Positions 40,329 through 49,161 of a stretch of 64,000 bases of DNA are shown here, in pieces. The stretch covers positions 1 through 64,000 of the forward strand of contig JAOUOR010000002.1 in the NCBI GenBank assembly GCA_029880245.1, read 5' to 3'. The first letter of the stretch is position 1; the number at the start of each line of letters is the position of its first letter. The translations under genes and the position numbers were made by a program. Source of the stretch: Alphaproteobacteria bacterium. Its GTDB lineage: Bacteria > Pseudomonadota > Alphaproteobacteria > Micavibrionales > Micavibrionaceae. The notes beneath the pieces are model-generated. The model did not search any database and was not told the DNA's origin. It worked only from the letters and a program-made list of their open reading frames with translations.

Positions 40329-41045
40329 TCAAAATGAAAGTCTGGCCCATGCCAAACAGGCTACAGAAGCTGTTTCCGAGCGCAAGATATTTTCGCCCAA
40401 GCTCATCGGCACCATATAATTATTTTTTTCCATTGTATGAATTTCTTCATCCGTGAAACCTCCTTCGGGACCGATTAAAAAAGACAGATCTCCTTTTCCT
40501 GCGCTGATATCCTTTAAAGGCGGCGCATTTTTGCGCTCCAGAGCGACAAGAACCAGCCTATCCAACGTTTTAACAAATTCGTTAAATTTCTGTGATTCGT
40601 GAAAAACCGGAATATCGAGTCGCTCACATTGCTCGGCTGCTTCGATAATCTGGCTTTTGGTGCGATCAATATTCAAATACCGCTTTTCCGTATGTTGTGT
40701 CAGAACAGGGTATAAGTCACTTACACCAAGCTCAACGGCTTTTTCAATCATGGTTGATAATCGCGGCGTCTTGATTGGCGAGAAATAAAGAGAAAGCCGC
40801 TGAACTTTCTTGGGTTGCTCTCTTATTTGTTCCTTTAATTCTATCTCGATAGATTTTTTGTCCAGCGCCTTTATCACAGCAAGATATTCCCCGTCCTTCC
40901 CGTTAAAGACGCGCAAATTATCACCTTCCTTACGACGCAAAACAGTCCTGAAATAATGTGTCTGGTTTTTATCAAGGGAAATAACCGCATTTTTTTCCAA
41001 TGCGGCATTGAGGAAAACTCTGGGATGTTTATAGTCTTGCTTCAT
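40329..41045 (-). CDS. rsmE: 16S rRNA m3U1498 methyltransferase RsmE
   Basis: Methylates U1498 of 16S rRNA. The 238-residue product shows the SPOUT-fold C-terminal knot (FLIGPEGGFTDEEI, then MSLGENILRSETA) and a small N-terminal PUA-like domain. A longer frame starting 25 codons upstream is possible, but it would overlap ubiA further and has no known homology. Its ATG overlaps the ubiA ATG, with the two sharing CATG. A promoter (TTGATA-16-TATTCA) lies inside ubiA. Confidence 0.92.
   Translation of the reverse strand: MKQDYKHPRVFLNAALEKNAVISLDKNQTHYFRTVLRRKEGDNLRVFNGKDGEYLAVIKALDKKSIEIELKEQIREQPKKVQRLSLYFSPIKTPRLSTMIEKAVELGVSDLYPVLTQHTEKRYLNIDRTKSQIIEAAEQCERLDIPVFHESQKFNEFVKTLDRLVLVALERKNAPPLKDISAGKGDLSFLIGPEGGFTDEEIHTMEKNNYMVPMSLGENILRSETASVACLAWARLSF
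41008..41035 (+). promoter_or_regulatory. Predicted ubiA promoter inside rsmE
   Basis: TTGAGG (41008-41013) and TATAGT (41030-41035) are 16 bases apart; +1 falls at 41042-41044, on or just before the ubiA ATG. No Shine-Dalgarno precedes that ATG, which fits a leaderless mRNA. Confidence 0.4.
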
Positions 41046-41967
41046 GACACAAGAAGTGAATACTGAAAATTTCACAGATATCAAGCATCTTGTTTGGATC
41101 GAGCGCATTTTACCGGCCAAATTCCACCCTTATGCCTATTTAATGCGACTCGACAGGCCCGTTGGAATATGGCTTTTGCTTTTGCCCGGACTGTGGGGGA
41201 TTAGCTTTGCTACAGGTGGCCTGATGCATTTTTCAGGGGAAACTCTGCGCATTATGATGCTCTTTACCCTTGGCGCAGTGACTATGCGCGGAGCGGGCTG
41301 CGTGATAAATGATCTATGGGATCGTGATATAGACAGGCTGGTTGAGCGCACCCAAAACAGGCCCCTGGCCAGCGGAGCATTATCAGCCAAACAAGGTTTT
41401 TTGTTTTTAGCTACATTGTTGCTGATTGGTCTTATTATTTTATTGCGGCTAAATATAACAACTATTCTTCTTGGGGTTATAAGCCTGCCGCTGATTATTC
41501 TTTACCCTTTCATGAAACGCATCACCTATTGGCCGCAGATATTTCTTGGCCTGGTTTTTAATTTCGGGGTTCTGATGGGTTGGAGCGCGGTTACCGGTTC
41601 AATTGGTCTTCCTGCTATTTTGCTTTATATTGGTGCTATTTTCTGGACCATTGCCTATGATACTATATACGCGCATCAGGATAAGGACGATGATCTCATA
41701 GCCGGTGTAAAATCTACCGCCTTGTTTTTTGGAGAAAATTCAAAGCTGTACGTATCCGGATTTTTCCTTGCGAGCCTTATTTTTATTGCCGTAGCCATAA
41801 TATTTTCGAAGGGCGTTGGTCTTTCGATCCTGCTCTTGAGCCTGCCCGCTTTTCATTTTATATGGCAGGTAGGTAGATGGGATCCGTTGGACCAGAAGAG
41901 TTCCCTGAAAACTTTCAAGGCCAATCGCGATGCGGGGGTTTTGATATGGCTGACCCTAATGGTTTAA
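41044..41967 (+). CDS. ubiA: 4-hydroxybenzoate polyprenyltransferase
   Basis: Attaches the isoprenoid tail to 4-hydroxybenzoate in ubiquinone synthesis. The 307 residues form eight to nine membrane helices with both Asp-rich motifs: NDLWDRDID (about 83-91) and DTIYAHQDKDDD (about 205-216). Its start codon overlaps rsmE's on the opposite strand, and its stop shares bases with the stop of the NAD-GDH gene at the other end. There is therefore no intergenic space on either side. Confidence 0.95.
   Translation: MTQEVNTENFTDIKHLVWIERILPAKFHPYAYLMRLDRPVGIWLLLLPGLWGISFATGGLMHFSGETLRIMMLFTLGAVTMRGAGCVINDLWDRDIDRLVERTQNRPLASGALSAKQGFLFLATLLLIGLIILLRLNITTILLGVISLPLIILYPFMKRITYWPQIFLGLVFNFGVLMGWSAVTGSIGLPAILLYIGAIFWTIAYDTIYAHQDKDDDLIAGVKSTALFFGENSKLYVSGFFLASLIFIAVAIIFSKGVGLSILLLSLPAFHFIWQVGRWDPLDQKSSLKTFKANRDAGVLIWLTLMV
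41057..41084 (-). promoter_or_regulatory. Predicted rsmE promoter inside ubiA
   Basis: On the minus strand TTGATA (41084-41079) and TATTCA (41062-41057) are 16 bases apart. Transcription would start about four bases before the rsmE ATG, so the mRNA would be nearly leaderless. Confidence 0.35.
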
Positions 41968-44900
41968 CCACCGTAAAGGCTACGTAAACGTTGCTCGGCA
42001 ACGGTTAGCATCGTTAAATCCGAAGCGCCGGAAACCCGCATTTTCGAAAACAGTGAATCCAGTTGGGCGATATTATGCCCATGCATAGATATCCATTTTT
42101 CAAACATCGATGTATTTCGACCGCTATCATTACCATTCATATCTCTTAGTATCCGCACGGTCAGTCCGGCTTGAGAACTAAAGAACTGATCAATTAACCC
42201 GTTCACAGCCTCGGCCTGCCAACGCCCTTCATGGGGTAAAAATCGTGCTTGCTGGCGCAGCCAGTCAAAGTGCAGACGTTCACCCAGTTCGAAATATGTA
42301 CGTGCCGTACTTCTGAGATCAGTATTTTGCTCTCCGGAAATACGTATAATATCACAGGCTGATGACAAAATAGGCATAAGCGCAATAGTATAAGCTATAT
42401 CATGAGGAAGGCCGTCTTTAATGCCAAGCTCTGTACGTCTCCTGATAGAGGCACGTACACTTTCTGTTGTAAGCCTATCAATTGCTTTACTTAAATCCTT
42501 AACGCCCCCACTAAATTCCTGTACGTCTTTTTTAAGATCCATGTCACGTCCAAGACGCGTTAAAAACCATGTAATGGAATGCTCTGCCAATAAAGCAATC
42601 TCGCGCATGGCTTTGAGCTGTACGCCGGCCACTACATTCCCTTCCAGAGCCTCTATTTTGTCCCATAAATCCCGTAAATCAAAAACGTCACGAACGATCA
42701 AATAAGCCTGGGTAATGTCGTTTATGCTTTTCCCTGTTTTCTTCATTCGGGATTTCAGAAAAGTCGGTCCCATACGGTTGATCAAGGAATTGGACATCAT
42801 GGTTGCGATAATTTCTCGGCGCAGACGGTGCCTGAGAATTTCTTTCGTGTATTTTTTCCCTAAAATTTCAGGGAAATAATCAATCAGCCAATATTCCATT
42901 TCCGGATTATCGGGTATGTCGGAATCAAGCAATTCCTGCGTTAAATTGATTTTAGCGTACGCTTGAAGAACGCATAGCTCCGGTCGCGTCAACCCCTTAC
43001 CTGTACGCGTACGAAGCTCGACGGCTTCCTGATCGGGCAATCCTTCAATCTCACGGTTAAGACCCTGATCGCGCTCCATATCCTGAATAAATTCTTCCTG
43101 TATCTGGAGGTTTTCATGGGCCTGAAAATCAGCTAATGATATGGCCTGAGTCTGTTGATAGTTATGCCGTAAGACATGATCTGCGACCTCTTCCGTCATT
43201 TTTTCAAGCAGCGCATTGCGAACCTTAATATCCATTTTATTTTCTTTTTGAGCCATGACATCGGAAAGCAGAATTTTGATATTAACCTCATGGTCCGAAG
43301 AATCCACTCCGGCAGAATTATCAAGAAAATCAGTATTAAGACGTACGTCTCTCTCCGCCAGTTCTATCCGGCCAAGTTGGGTGATCGCAAGATTGGCCCC
43401 TTCGCCCACCACTTTGGCACGTACATCCGAAGCATTGACACGTAAGGAATCATTGGTTTTATCACCAACATCGGCGTGCGTTTCCTTACCTGATTTAATA
43501 TACGTCCCAATTCCGCCAAACCATAGAAGATCCGTACGGGACTTCAAAATAGCCTTGATCAGTTCTGTGGGTGTAACTTTTTGTTTTTGAATATCAAAAC
43601 GTTTCTGAATTTCAGGCGTTAACTCCAGTGTTTTATCACTGCGTTTATAGATACGCCCGCCTTTGGATAAGAGTTTCTCGTTATATTGGTCCCAGCCACC
43701 GCATGTCTCGAACAAACGTTTACGCTCTTTGAATGTTGCTGCCGCATCAGGAGAAGGATCGCAGAAAATGTGCACATGGTTAAAGGCCGCAATTAATTGT
43801 ATATGCTTGGATAAGAGCATGCCATTCCCAAAAACATCTCCTCCCATATCGCCAATACCGACCACATCAAAGGGCTGGTTTTGTATATCATGATTGAGAA
43901 GACGAAAATGGAATTTCACTGATTCCCATGCTCCACGGGCCGTTATGCCCATTTTCTTGTGATCATATCCGGCAGAACCGCCAGAGGCAAAAGCATCATC
44001 CAGCCAAAAACCGTATTCCTGTGACAAACCATTCGCGATATCTGAGAATGTAGCCGTTCCCTTATCAGCAGCTACAACCAGGTAAGGATCATCTCCATCT
44101 CTTCGTACAACATTTTCAGGCGGGATAATTTTACTACCCTTCTGGTTATCGGTGATATCCAGCATCGCCCGAATAAAAGTTTTGTAGCATTCTACGCCTT
44201 CTTTGAAAAACTCCTCTCGGCTATCGGTCGGTGTTTTGACAATAAAGCCGCCTTTGGCTCCCATTGGCACAATCACGGCATTTTTCACCATTTGCGCTTT
44301 CATAAGGCCCAGAACTTCTGTCCGGAAGTCTTCATGCCTGTCAGACCAGCGCAAGCCGCCTCTGGCAATCATATCGCCACGTAAATGAACAGCTTCAACG
44401 CGGGTAGAATAAACAAATATTTCACGGAAAGGACGGGGATCCGGCATATCCGGCACCATGGAGGAATCAAATTTTAGCGACAAATAAGGCTGGTCGCTAC
44501 CATCCCACGTACACTGATAATAATTTGTTCGCAAAGTTGCCTGCACAAGACCAACCATCATGCGCAAGATACGATCCTGATCACTAGATACAACATTTTC
44601 CAGTTCTTCCAAAACCGGAGCAGCCAGTTTTTCAAATGTCTGGAGTTTATTTTCCGTGTTTTTCTTTGGATCCAGCAACCCCTTAAACAGATCAATGATC
44701 ATATGGCTTATTTCAGGGTGATCGGTCAGGGCTTTTTCTATATAGCTGCTACTAAAGGGGAAACGAAGTTGACGCATATAACGTACATAGCTGCGTAACA
44801 CCATAATTTCATGCCAATTGATTTTAGCACTAAGTGTCAGGCGGTTGAGCGTATCATTTTCAACCATATTGTTCCATATCTGGATAAAGGCGCTCTCGAA

Positions 44901-46805
44901 ATCCTTTTTAACCTCATCAATATCAACGCCCCCTTCTACTTCAGAGGTTTCCAGCAAAAAGTCGTGAATCCAAACAGCTCTCTCACCGCCATTAGGTCTG
45001 ATTTCAAAAGGAAGCTCTGCGATCACACGAAGCCCCATATTCTCAAGAATTGGCAAGACGTCTGATAAGATAATCGGCGAGCCCACATGATAGACCTTCA
45101 GACGAACACAATTTTCCGAAATGTCATTGGGACGATATAGATCCAGAACAATATTATCGCACTCCAGCGCTTCTTCGACCTTTTCAATATCGAAAACGGC
45201 CTGTTTCGCCAAGTAATGAGATGCATATCCGACCGGAAAAGCTTCGGCATAACGAAAATTAACGGCGGCTATATATTTATCATCCGTATAAGCCTCGGTT
45301 AAAGCCTGAAAGAGTCTTTCAGACCAGGTCTGACCATTTTCACGTAAACGATGTTCAATTCTGGCAATATCAATTTTCTTTGTGTTGGTCTGGCTGGTCT
45401 TGATAATAAACATGATCCGCGCAAAAACAGAATCATCAAGCGTGGTGTAGAAATTCGCCACTTGTCCATTTGTTTCCTGCTCGAGTATAGCAGAAAAATC
45501 CTTCCTGAGATCAGTGCCGTAGCGGTCTCTGGGAATATATACCAGACAAGAAATATAACGCTTGAAAGGGTCTTTGCGCATAAACAAGGCAATGCGCTGG
45601 CGCTCTTGCAAGCGGATAATATTCTCACAGATTTTAAACAGCGCTTTTGGTTCAATCTGGAACAACTCGTCACGTGGATATTTCTCCAGAATATGACGCA
45701 AAGCTTTTCGGTTATGAGACCCTTGTACAAATCCTGATAACTCAACGACATCTTCGATAAGTTTTCTGATCAGCGGAACATCGCATACACTTCGGGAATA
45801 TGTCACAGAGGTAAACAGCCCCAAAAACAACTTTTCTCCAATAACGCTGCCTTTATCGTCGTAAATTTTGACTGCGATACAATCCATTGGAACGCGGCGG
45901 TGCACTGTTGCGAGTTTATTGGTTTTGGAAACCGATACAGGCGGCAGGCTTATTCTTAATTCCTGCATGTTGCGTGGCAAACCTTCTTTGTTGTCCGATA
46001 TATAAGCCGGTGTCACATCATCATTCAAAACACCAAGACCAGAGCCTTTAACAGTTTTACTGGTGGGCCCACCTTTTTTATCCTTGCCAAAAAGATATTC
46101 GCGATACCCTAAAAGCGTAAAGTTATTATCGTATAGATAATCCAAAAATGCGCAGTATTCCTGTATTTCAGTCGCTGGTCTACGGGTTTTGGCCGCGTTA
46201 AGTTCCTCGGAAGCATTTTTTAATTTTCCAAGCATCTTCTGCCAGTCACGATTTGCGTGATAGACATCCTCCAAAACCTTTGCGAAACCTTTTTTAAGCT
46301 CCTTTATCGAGGTGTTGGAGAGTGTTTCGTTAATCTGGACGTGAATATGAGCCTGCCTGACATATCCCTCTTTAGCCGTTGATGAAATATCAAGCAAATC
46401 AGATTTTTTATCATATTTTGTGTAGAGAACAGGGTAAATCAAAATGCCTATCAAGTGGTTGTGCTTGTTAATCTCCGCAGCAATAGAATCGACAAGAAAA
46501 GCCACATCATCACTTACAATATCAATAATTGTTTTCCGGGAATCTCCTTTACCCAGTTCCGGACAGTAAATCTGTAATTCCGGCTCTCCGGCCTTGCGAC
46601 ATTTAGCCATATCCCAATGATGGCACGCCATATGCTTCAAAATATTTGCATTGAAAAACTCCAGATCGCTCACAGATATCCGACTGCTTATAACTTCAAG
46701 CATCTGAATCAAACGAGGAGAAGCATTTTTGGGCAACAAATCTTTGGCTTGAGCGATTAGCGTTTTGAACGGGTCACTCGTTTTATCTTTTTTTTGTATA
46801 GACAT
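41964..46805 (-). CDS. NAD-specific glutamate dehydrogenase, large type (1613 aa)
   Basis: Oxidatively deaminates glutamate to 2-oxoglutarate with NAD. This is the 180-kDa class of GDH known from Streptomyces and alphaproteobacteria. The N-terminal 700 residues form regulatory domains, followed by the catalytic half, with the substrate Lys in VPMGAKGGFIVK, the cofactor site GIGDMGGDVFGNG, and a VVGEGANLAITQ block. The C-terminus is a long helical region. It ends on the stop codon of ubiA (TTAA shared). TGTACG words are frequent in the downstream half and nearly absent in the first 2 kb. Confidence 0.95.
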   Translation of the reverse strand: MSIQKKDKTSDPFKTLIAQAKDLLPKNASPRLIQMLEVISSRISVSDLEFFNANILKHMACHHWDMAKCRKAGEPELQIYCPELGKGDSRKTIIDIVSDDVAFLVDSIAAEINKHNHLIGILIYPVLYTKYDKKSDLLDISSTAKEGYVRQAHIHVQINETLSNTSIKELKKGFAKVLEDVYHANRDWQKMLGKLKNASEELNAAKTRRPATEIQEYCAFLDYLYDNNFTLLGYREYLFGKDKKGGPTSKTVKGSGLGVLNDDVTPAYISDNKEGLPRNMQELRISLPPVSVSKTNKLATVHRRVPMDCIAVKIYDDKGSVIGEKLFLGLFTSVTYSRSVCDVPLIRKLIEDVVELSGFVQGSHNRKALRHILEKYPRDELFQIEPKALFKICENIIRLQERQRIALFMRKDPFKRYISCLVYIPRDRYGTDLRKDFSAILEQETNGQVANFYTTLDDSVFARIMFIIKTSQTNTKKIDIARIEHRLRENGQTWSERLFQALTEAYTDDKYIAAVNFRYAEAFPVGYASHYLAKQAVFDIEKVEEALECDNIVLDLYRPNDISENCVRLKVYHVGSPIILSDVLPILENMGLRVIAELPFEIRPNGGERAVWIHDFLLETSEVEGGVDIDEVKKDFESAFIQIWNNMVENDTLNRLTLSAKINWHEIMVLRSYVRYMRQLRFPFSSSYIEKALTDHPEISHMIIDLFKGLLDPKKNTENKLQTFEKLAAPVLEELENVVSSDQDRILRMMVGLVQATLRTNYYQCTWDGSDQPYLSLKFDSSMVPDMPDPRPFREIFVYSTRVEAVHLRGDMIARGGLRWSDRHEDFRTEVLGLMKAQMVKNAVIVPMGAKGGFIVKTPTDSREEFFKEGVECYKTFIRAMLDITDNQKGSKIIPPENVVRRDGDDPYLVVAADKGTATFSDIANGLSQEYGFWLDDAFASGGSAGYDHKKMGITARGAWESVKFHFRLLNHDIQNQPFDVVGIGDMGGDVFGNGMLLSKHIQLIAAFNHVHIFCDPSPDAAATFKERKRLFETCGGWDQYNEKLLSKGGRIYKRSDKTLELTPEIQKRFDIQKQKVTPTELIKAILKSRTDLLWFGGIGTYIKSGKETHADVGDKTNDSLRVNASDVRAKVVGEGANLAITQLGRIELAERDVRLNTDFLDNSAGVDSSDHEVNIKILLSDVMAQKENKMDIKVRNALLEKMTEEVADHVLRHNYQQTQAISLADFQAHENLQIQEEFIQDMERDQGLNREIEGLPDQEAVELRTRTGKGLTRPELCVLQAYAKINLTQELLDSDIPDNPEMEYWLIDYFPEILGKKYTKEILRHRLRREIIATMMSNSLINRMGPTFLKSRMKKTGKSINDITQAYLIVRDVFDLRDLWDKIEALEGNVVAGVQLKAMREIALLAEHSITWFLTRLGRDMDLKKDVQEFSGGVKDLSKAIDRLTTESVRASIRRRTELGIKDGLPHDIAYTIALMPILSSACDIIRISGEQNTDLRSTARTYFELGERLHFDWLRQQARFLPHEGRWQAEAVNGLIDQFFSSQAGLTVRILRDMNGNDSGRNTSMFEKWISMHGHNIAQLDSLFSKMRVSGASDLTMLTVAEQRLRSLYGG

Positions 46806-46852
46806 AATTTTACTATCACCGATGAGATATTTACGGGCGCATCTTAGGATGA

Positions 46853-46880
46853 AAAACCCATAGGGTCCAGAGGGTTTTTT
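46853..46880. other. Terminator-like hairpin between the GDH and bdhA starts
   Basis: AAAAACCC and GGGTTTTT arms frame a 12-base loop. The hairpin ends in a T-run on both strands. No gene ends here, since the neighbours diverge, so on the minus strand it would lie in the GDH leader about 50 bases before the ATG and may act as an attenuator. Confidence 0.5.
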
Positions 46881-47010
46881 AATTGCGCAAACCTTTATTT
46901 ACCCTGCATTGCACAAAAGAAACTTGCACGATCTGATGAATTGGGTGTTTTCATTTTAACGCTGTCCTATATGATTATTTTTTATAGGGACCATAACAAA
47001 GAGGTTACAC

Positions 47011-47793
47011 ATGTCTTTAAAAGGGAAAACTGCTCTTATTACAGGCTCAACAAGTGGAATCGGGCTTGGCATTGCACAAGGTTTTGCCGATCAGGGAATC
47101 AATATCGTGATGAACGGATTTGGCGATAAGGACAAGATTGAAGCTGAGCGGAAAGCGCTTGAAGACAAGGGTGTGTCTGCAATTTATCATGGTGCGGATA
47201 TGACAAAGCCAGAAGAAATCCGTGATATGGTAGCCTTGGCAGAAAAAGAATTCGGCGCTGTTGATATTCTGGTTAATAATGCAGGGATTCAGCATGTCTG
47301 TCCGGTTGAAGATTTTCCGGAGGAAAAATGGGATGCTATTTTAGGGATTATACTCTCTTCAGCGTTCCACACAACCAAAGCCTCTATTGGCGGGATGCGG
47401 AAAGCCGGATGGGGCCGAATCATCAATATGTGCTCGGCGCATGGGCTGGTGGCGTCGCCCTATAAAACTGCGTACGTCTCGGCAAAGCACGGGCTTTTGG
47501 GCCTTACCAAAACAATCGGTCTTGAAGTCGCACAGGATAATATCACCTGTAATGCGATTTGTCCGGGCTATGTGTTTACACCCTTGGTTGAAAACCAGAT
47601 TGCCGATACTGCCAAGGCAAGGGGCATTAGCGAGGAAGAGGTTGTGAACAATGTCCTTCTGGCGGCGCAATGGACCAAAAAATTCGTGACCATAGAACAA
47701 GTCGCCGGTATTGCCCTGTTTTTATGTTCGGATACGGCGGCAAATATCACGGGCACAGATATTGTTGTCGATGGCGGATGGACGGCAGCCTAG
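47011..47793 (+). CDS. bdhA: D-3-hydroxybutyrate dehydrogenase
   Basis: Interconverts D-3-hydroxybutyrate and acetoacetate with NAD in PHB/ketone-body metabolism. The 260-residue SDR has TGSTSGIG, NNAG at about 85, catalytic Ser in NMCSAHG, and Tyr and Lys in YVSAK. The stretches AGIQHV and AQWTKKFVT are hallmarks of this subfamily. An AGAGGT Shine-Dalgarno precedes the ATG. The NDH-2 gene follows after 27 bases; the acetoacetyl-CoA synthetase gene is 6 kb downstream. Confidence 0.95.
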   Translation: MSLKGKTALITGSTSGIGLGIAQGFADQGINIVMNGFGDKDKIEAERKALEDKGVSAIYHGADMTKPEEIRDMVALAEKEFGAVDILVNNAGIQHVCPVEDFPEEKWDAILGIILSSAFHTTKASIGGMRKAGWGRIINMCSAHGLVASPYKTAYVSAKHGLLGLTKTIGLEVAQDNITCNAICPGYVFTPLVENQIADTAKARGISEEEVVNNVLLAAQWTKKFVTIEQVAGIALFLCSDTAANITGTDIVVDGGWTAA

Positions 47794-47820
47794 ATTTTTA
47801 TATTACGAAAAAGACAAAAA

Positions 47821-49119
47821 ATGGATCAGAACTTTCAGGATAAGACCCATGTGGTGATTATTGGCGCTGGCTTTGGCGGCCTAGAAACGGCCAAAACTTT
47901 AGCCAATAAGGGTGTACGTGTCTCGGTCATCGATAAACATAACCATCATCTCTTTCAACCTTTGCTCTATCAGGTGGCCACAGCCGCTTTGACAGCCGCA
48001 GAGATTGCCTCGCCGATTCGCCACATCTTGCGCAAAGCCAAGAATGTAGCCGTCTATATGAATAAAATTGTAGCGGTTGATACGGATAAGAAAATCGTAC
48101 GTGCGCGCAGCGGTCGGGAATTTACTTATGATTATCTGGTTCTGGCTACGGGTGCCCGGCACAGCTATTTTGGACGGGATGAATGGGCAAAATATGCGCC
48201 CGGACTAAAATCTATTGAAGATGCACGTGAAATCCGCAAGCGCGTTTTGACTGCGTTTGAAAAAGCAGAAATGGAAGATGATCCGGAGCAACGCAGAGCT
48301 TGGCTAAATTTCGTTGTCGTAGGCGCAGGACCGACAGGCGTAGAGCTAGCCGGTGCAATATCAGAACTTGCACATTATACGCTTCGTGAAGATTTTGAGC
48401 ATATCCAGCCCAGTGATGCACGCATTATGCTGGTTGATGCAGGGCCGAAGGTTCTGGAAAGATTTAATGACAAACTAAGCGCAAAGGCTGTTGATCACCT
48501 TGAAACACTTGGCGTTGAAATCCTGACCAACTCAATGGTTAAGGATATGGATGATACGAGCGTTACGCTTAATGAAGAGAAAATTCCTACACGTACAATT
48601 ATCTGGGCTGCAGGCGTACAGGCCTCTCGCGCAGGTCAGTGGCTTGGGGTGGAAACTGACCGTATGGGCCGCATTCCCGTTGATGATAATCTTTGTGTAA
48701 AAGATCACGCAGAGATTTATGCGATTGGGGACACAGCATGTTATACACCCGGTGGCACGGAGCAATCTCTCCCCGGCATTGCGCCTGTCGCCAAGCAAAT
48801 GGGAGAATATGTCGGAAAGGATATCTTGAGACGTGTGGAAAATCGCAGAAGAACGTCTTTTAAATATAAAGATCTGGGCACTATGGCAACAATCGGACGT
48901 AACCGCGCTATTGCCGATTTACGCGGATTCAGACTTAGCGGTTTTCCGGGATGGATTTTATGGTGTGTGGCCCATGTCTATTTCTTAGTAGGCTTTAGAA
49001 ACCGTCTTTTGGTCTGTTTGCAGTGGTTTTTCTCTTATATGACCTATCACAGAGGTGTACGTCTGATTATAGGAGAAAGCGGCATTCCAGAAGAAGAGGA
49101 AGACGAGTCTAAGAAATAA
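47821..49119 (+). CDS. ndh: Type II NADH:quinone oxidoreductase
   Basis: Non-proton-pumping NADH dehydrogenase that passes electrons to quinone at the membrane. The 432 residues contain the FAD site GAGFGGLETAK (about 16-26), the NADH site VVGAGPTGVELAG (about 164-176), IYAIGDTA near 303, and a C-terminal hydrophobic membrane-binding segment (about 370-410). It starts 27 bases after bdhA, so the pair is probably co-transcribed and would couple 3-hydroxybutyrate oxidation to the respiratory chain. Confidence 0.95.
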   Translation: MDQNFQDKTHVVIIGAGFGGLETAKTLANKGVRVSVIDKHNHHLFQPLLYQVATAALTAAEIASPIRHILRKAKNVAVYMNKIVAVDTDKKIVRARSGREFTYDYLVLATGARHSYFGRDEWAKYAPGLKSIEDAREIRKRVLTAFEKAEMEDDPEQRRAWLNFVVVGAGPTGVELAGAISELAHYTLREDFEHIQPSDARIMLVDAGPKVLERFNDKLSAKAVDHLETLGVEILTNSMVKDMDDTSVTLNEEKIPTRTIIWAAGVQASRAGQWLGVETDRMGRIPVDDNLCVKDHAEIYAIGDTACYTPGGTEQSLPGIAPVAKQMGEYVGKDILRRVENRRRTSFKYKDLGTMATIGRNRAIADLRGFRLSGFPGWILWCVAHVYFLVGFRNRLLVCLQWFFSYMTYHRGVRLIIGESGIPEEEEDESKK

Positions 49120-49161
49120 GAGATATAAATATTATCTATTCATTATAGGCGTAGCATAAAA

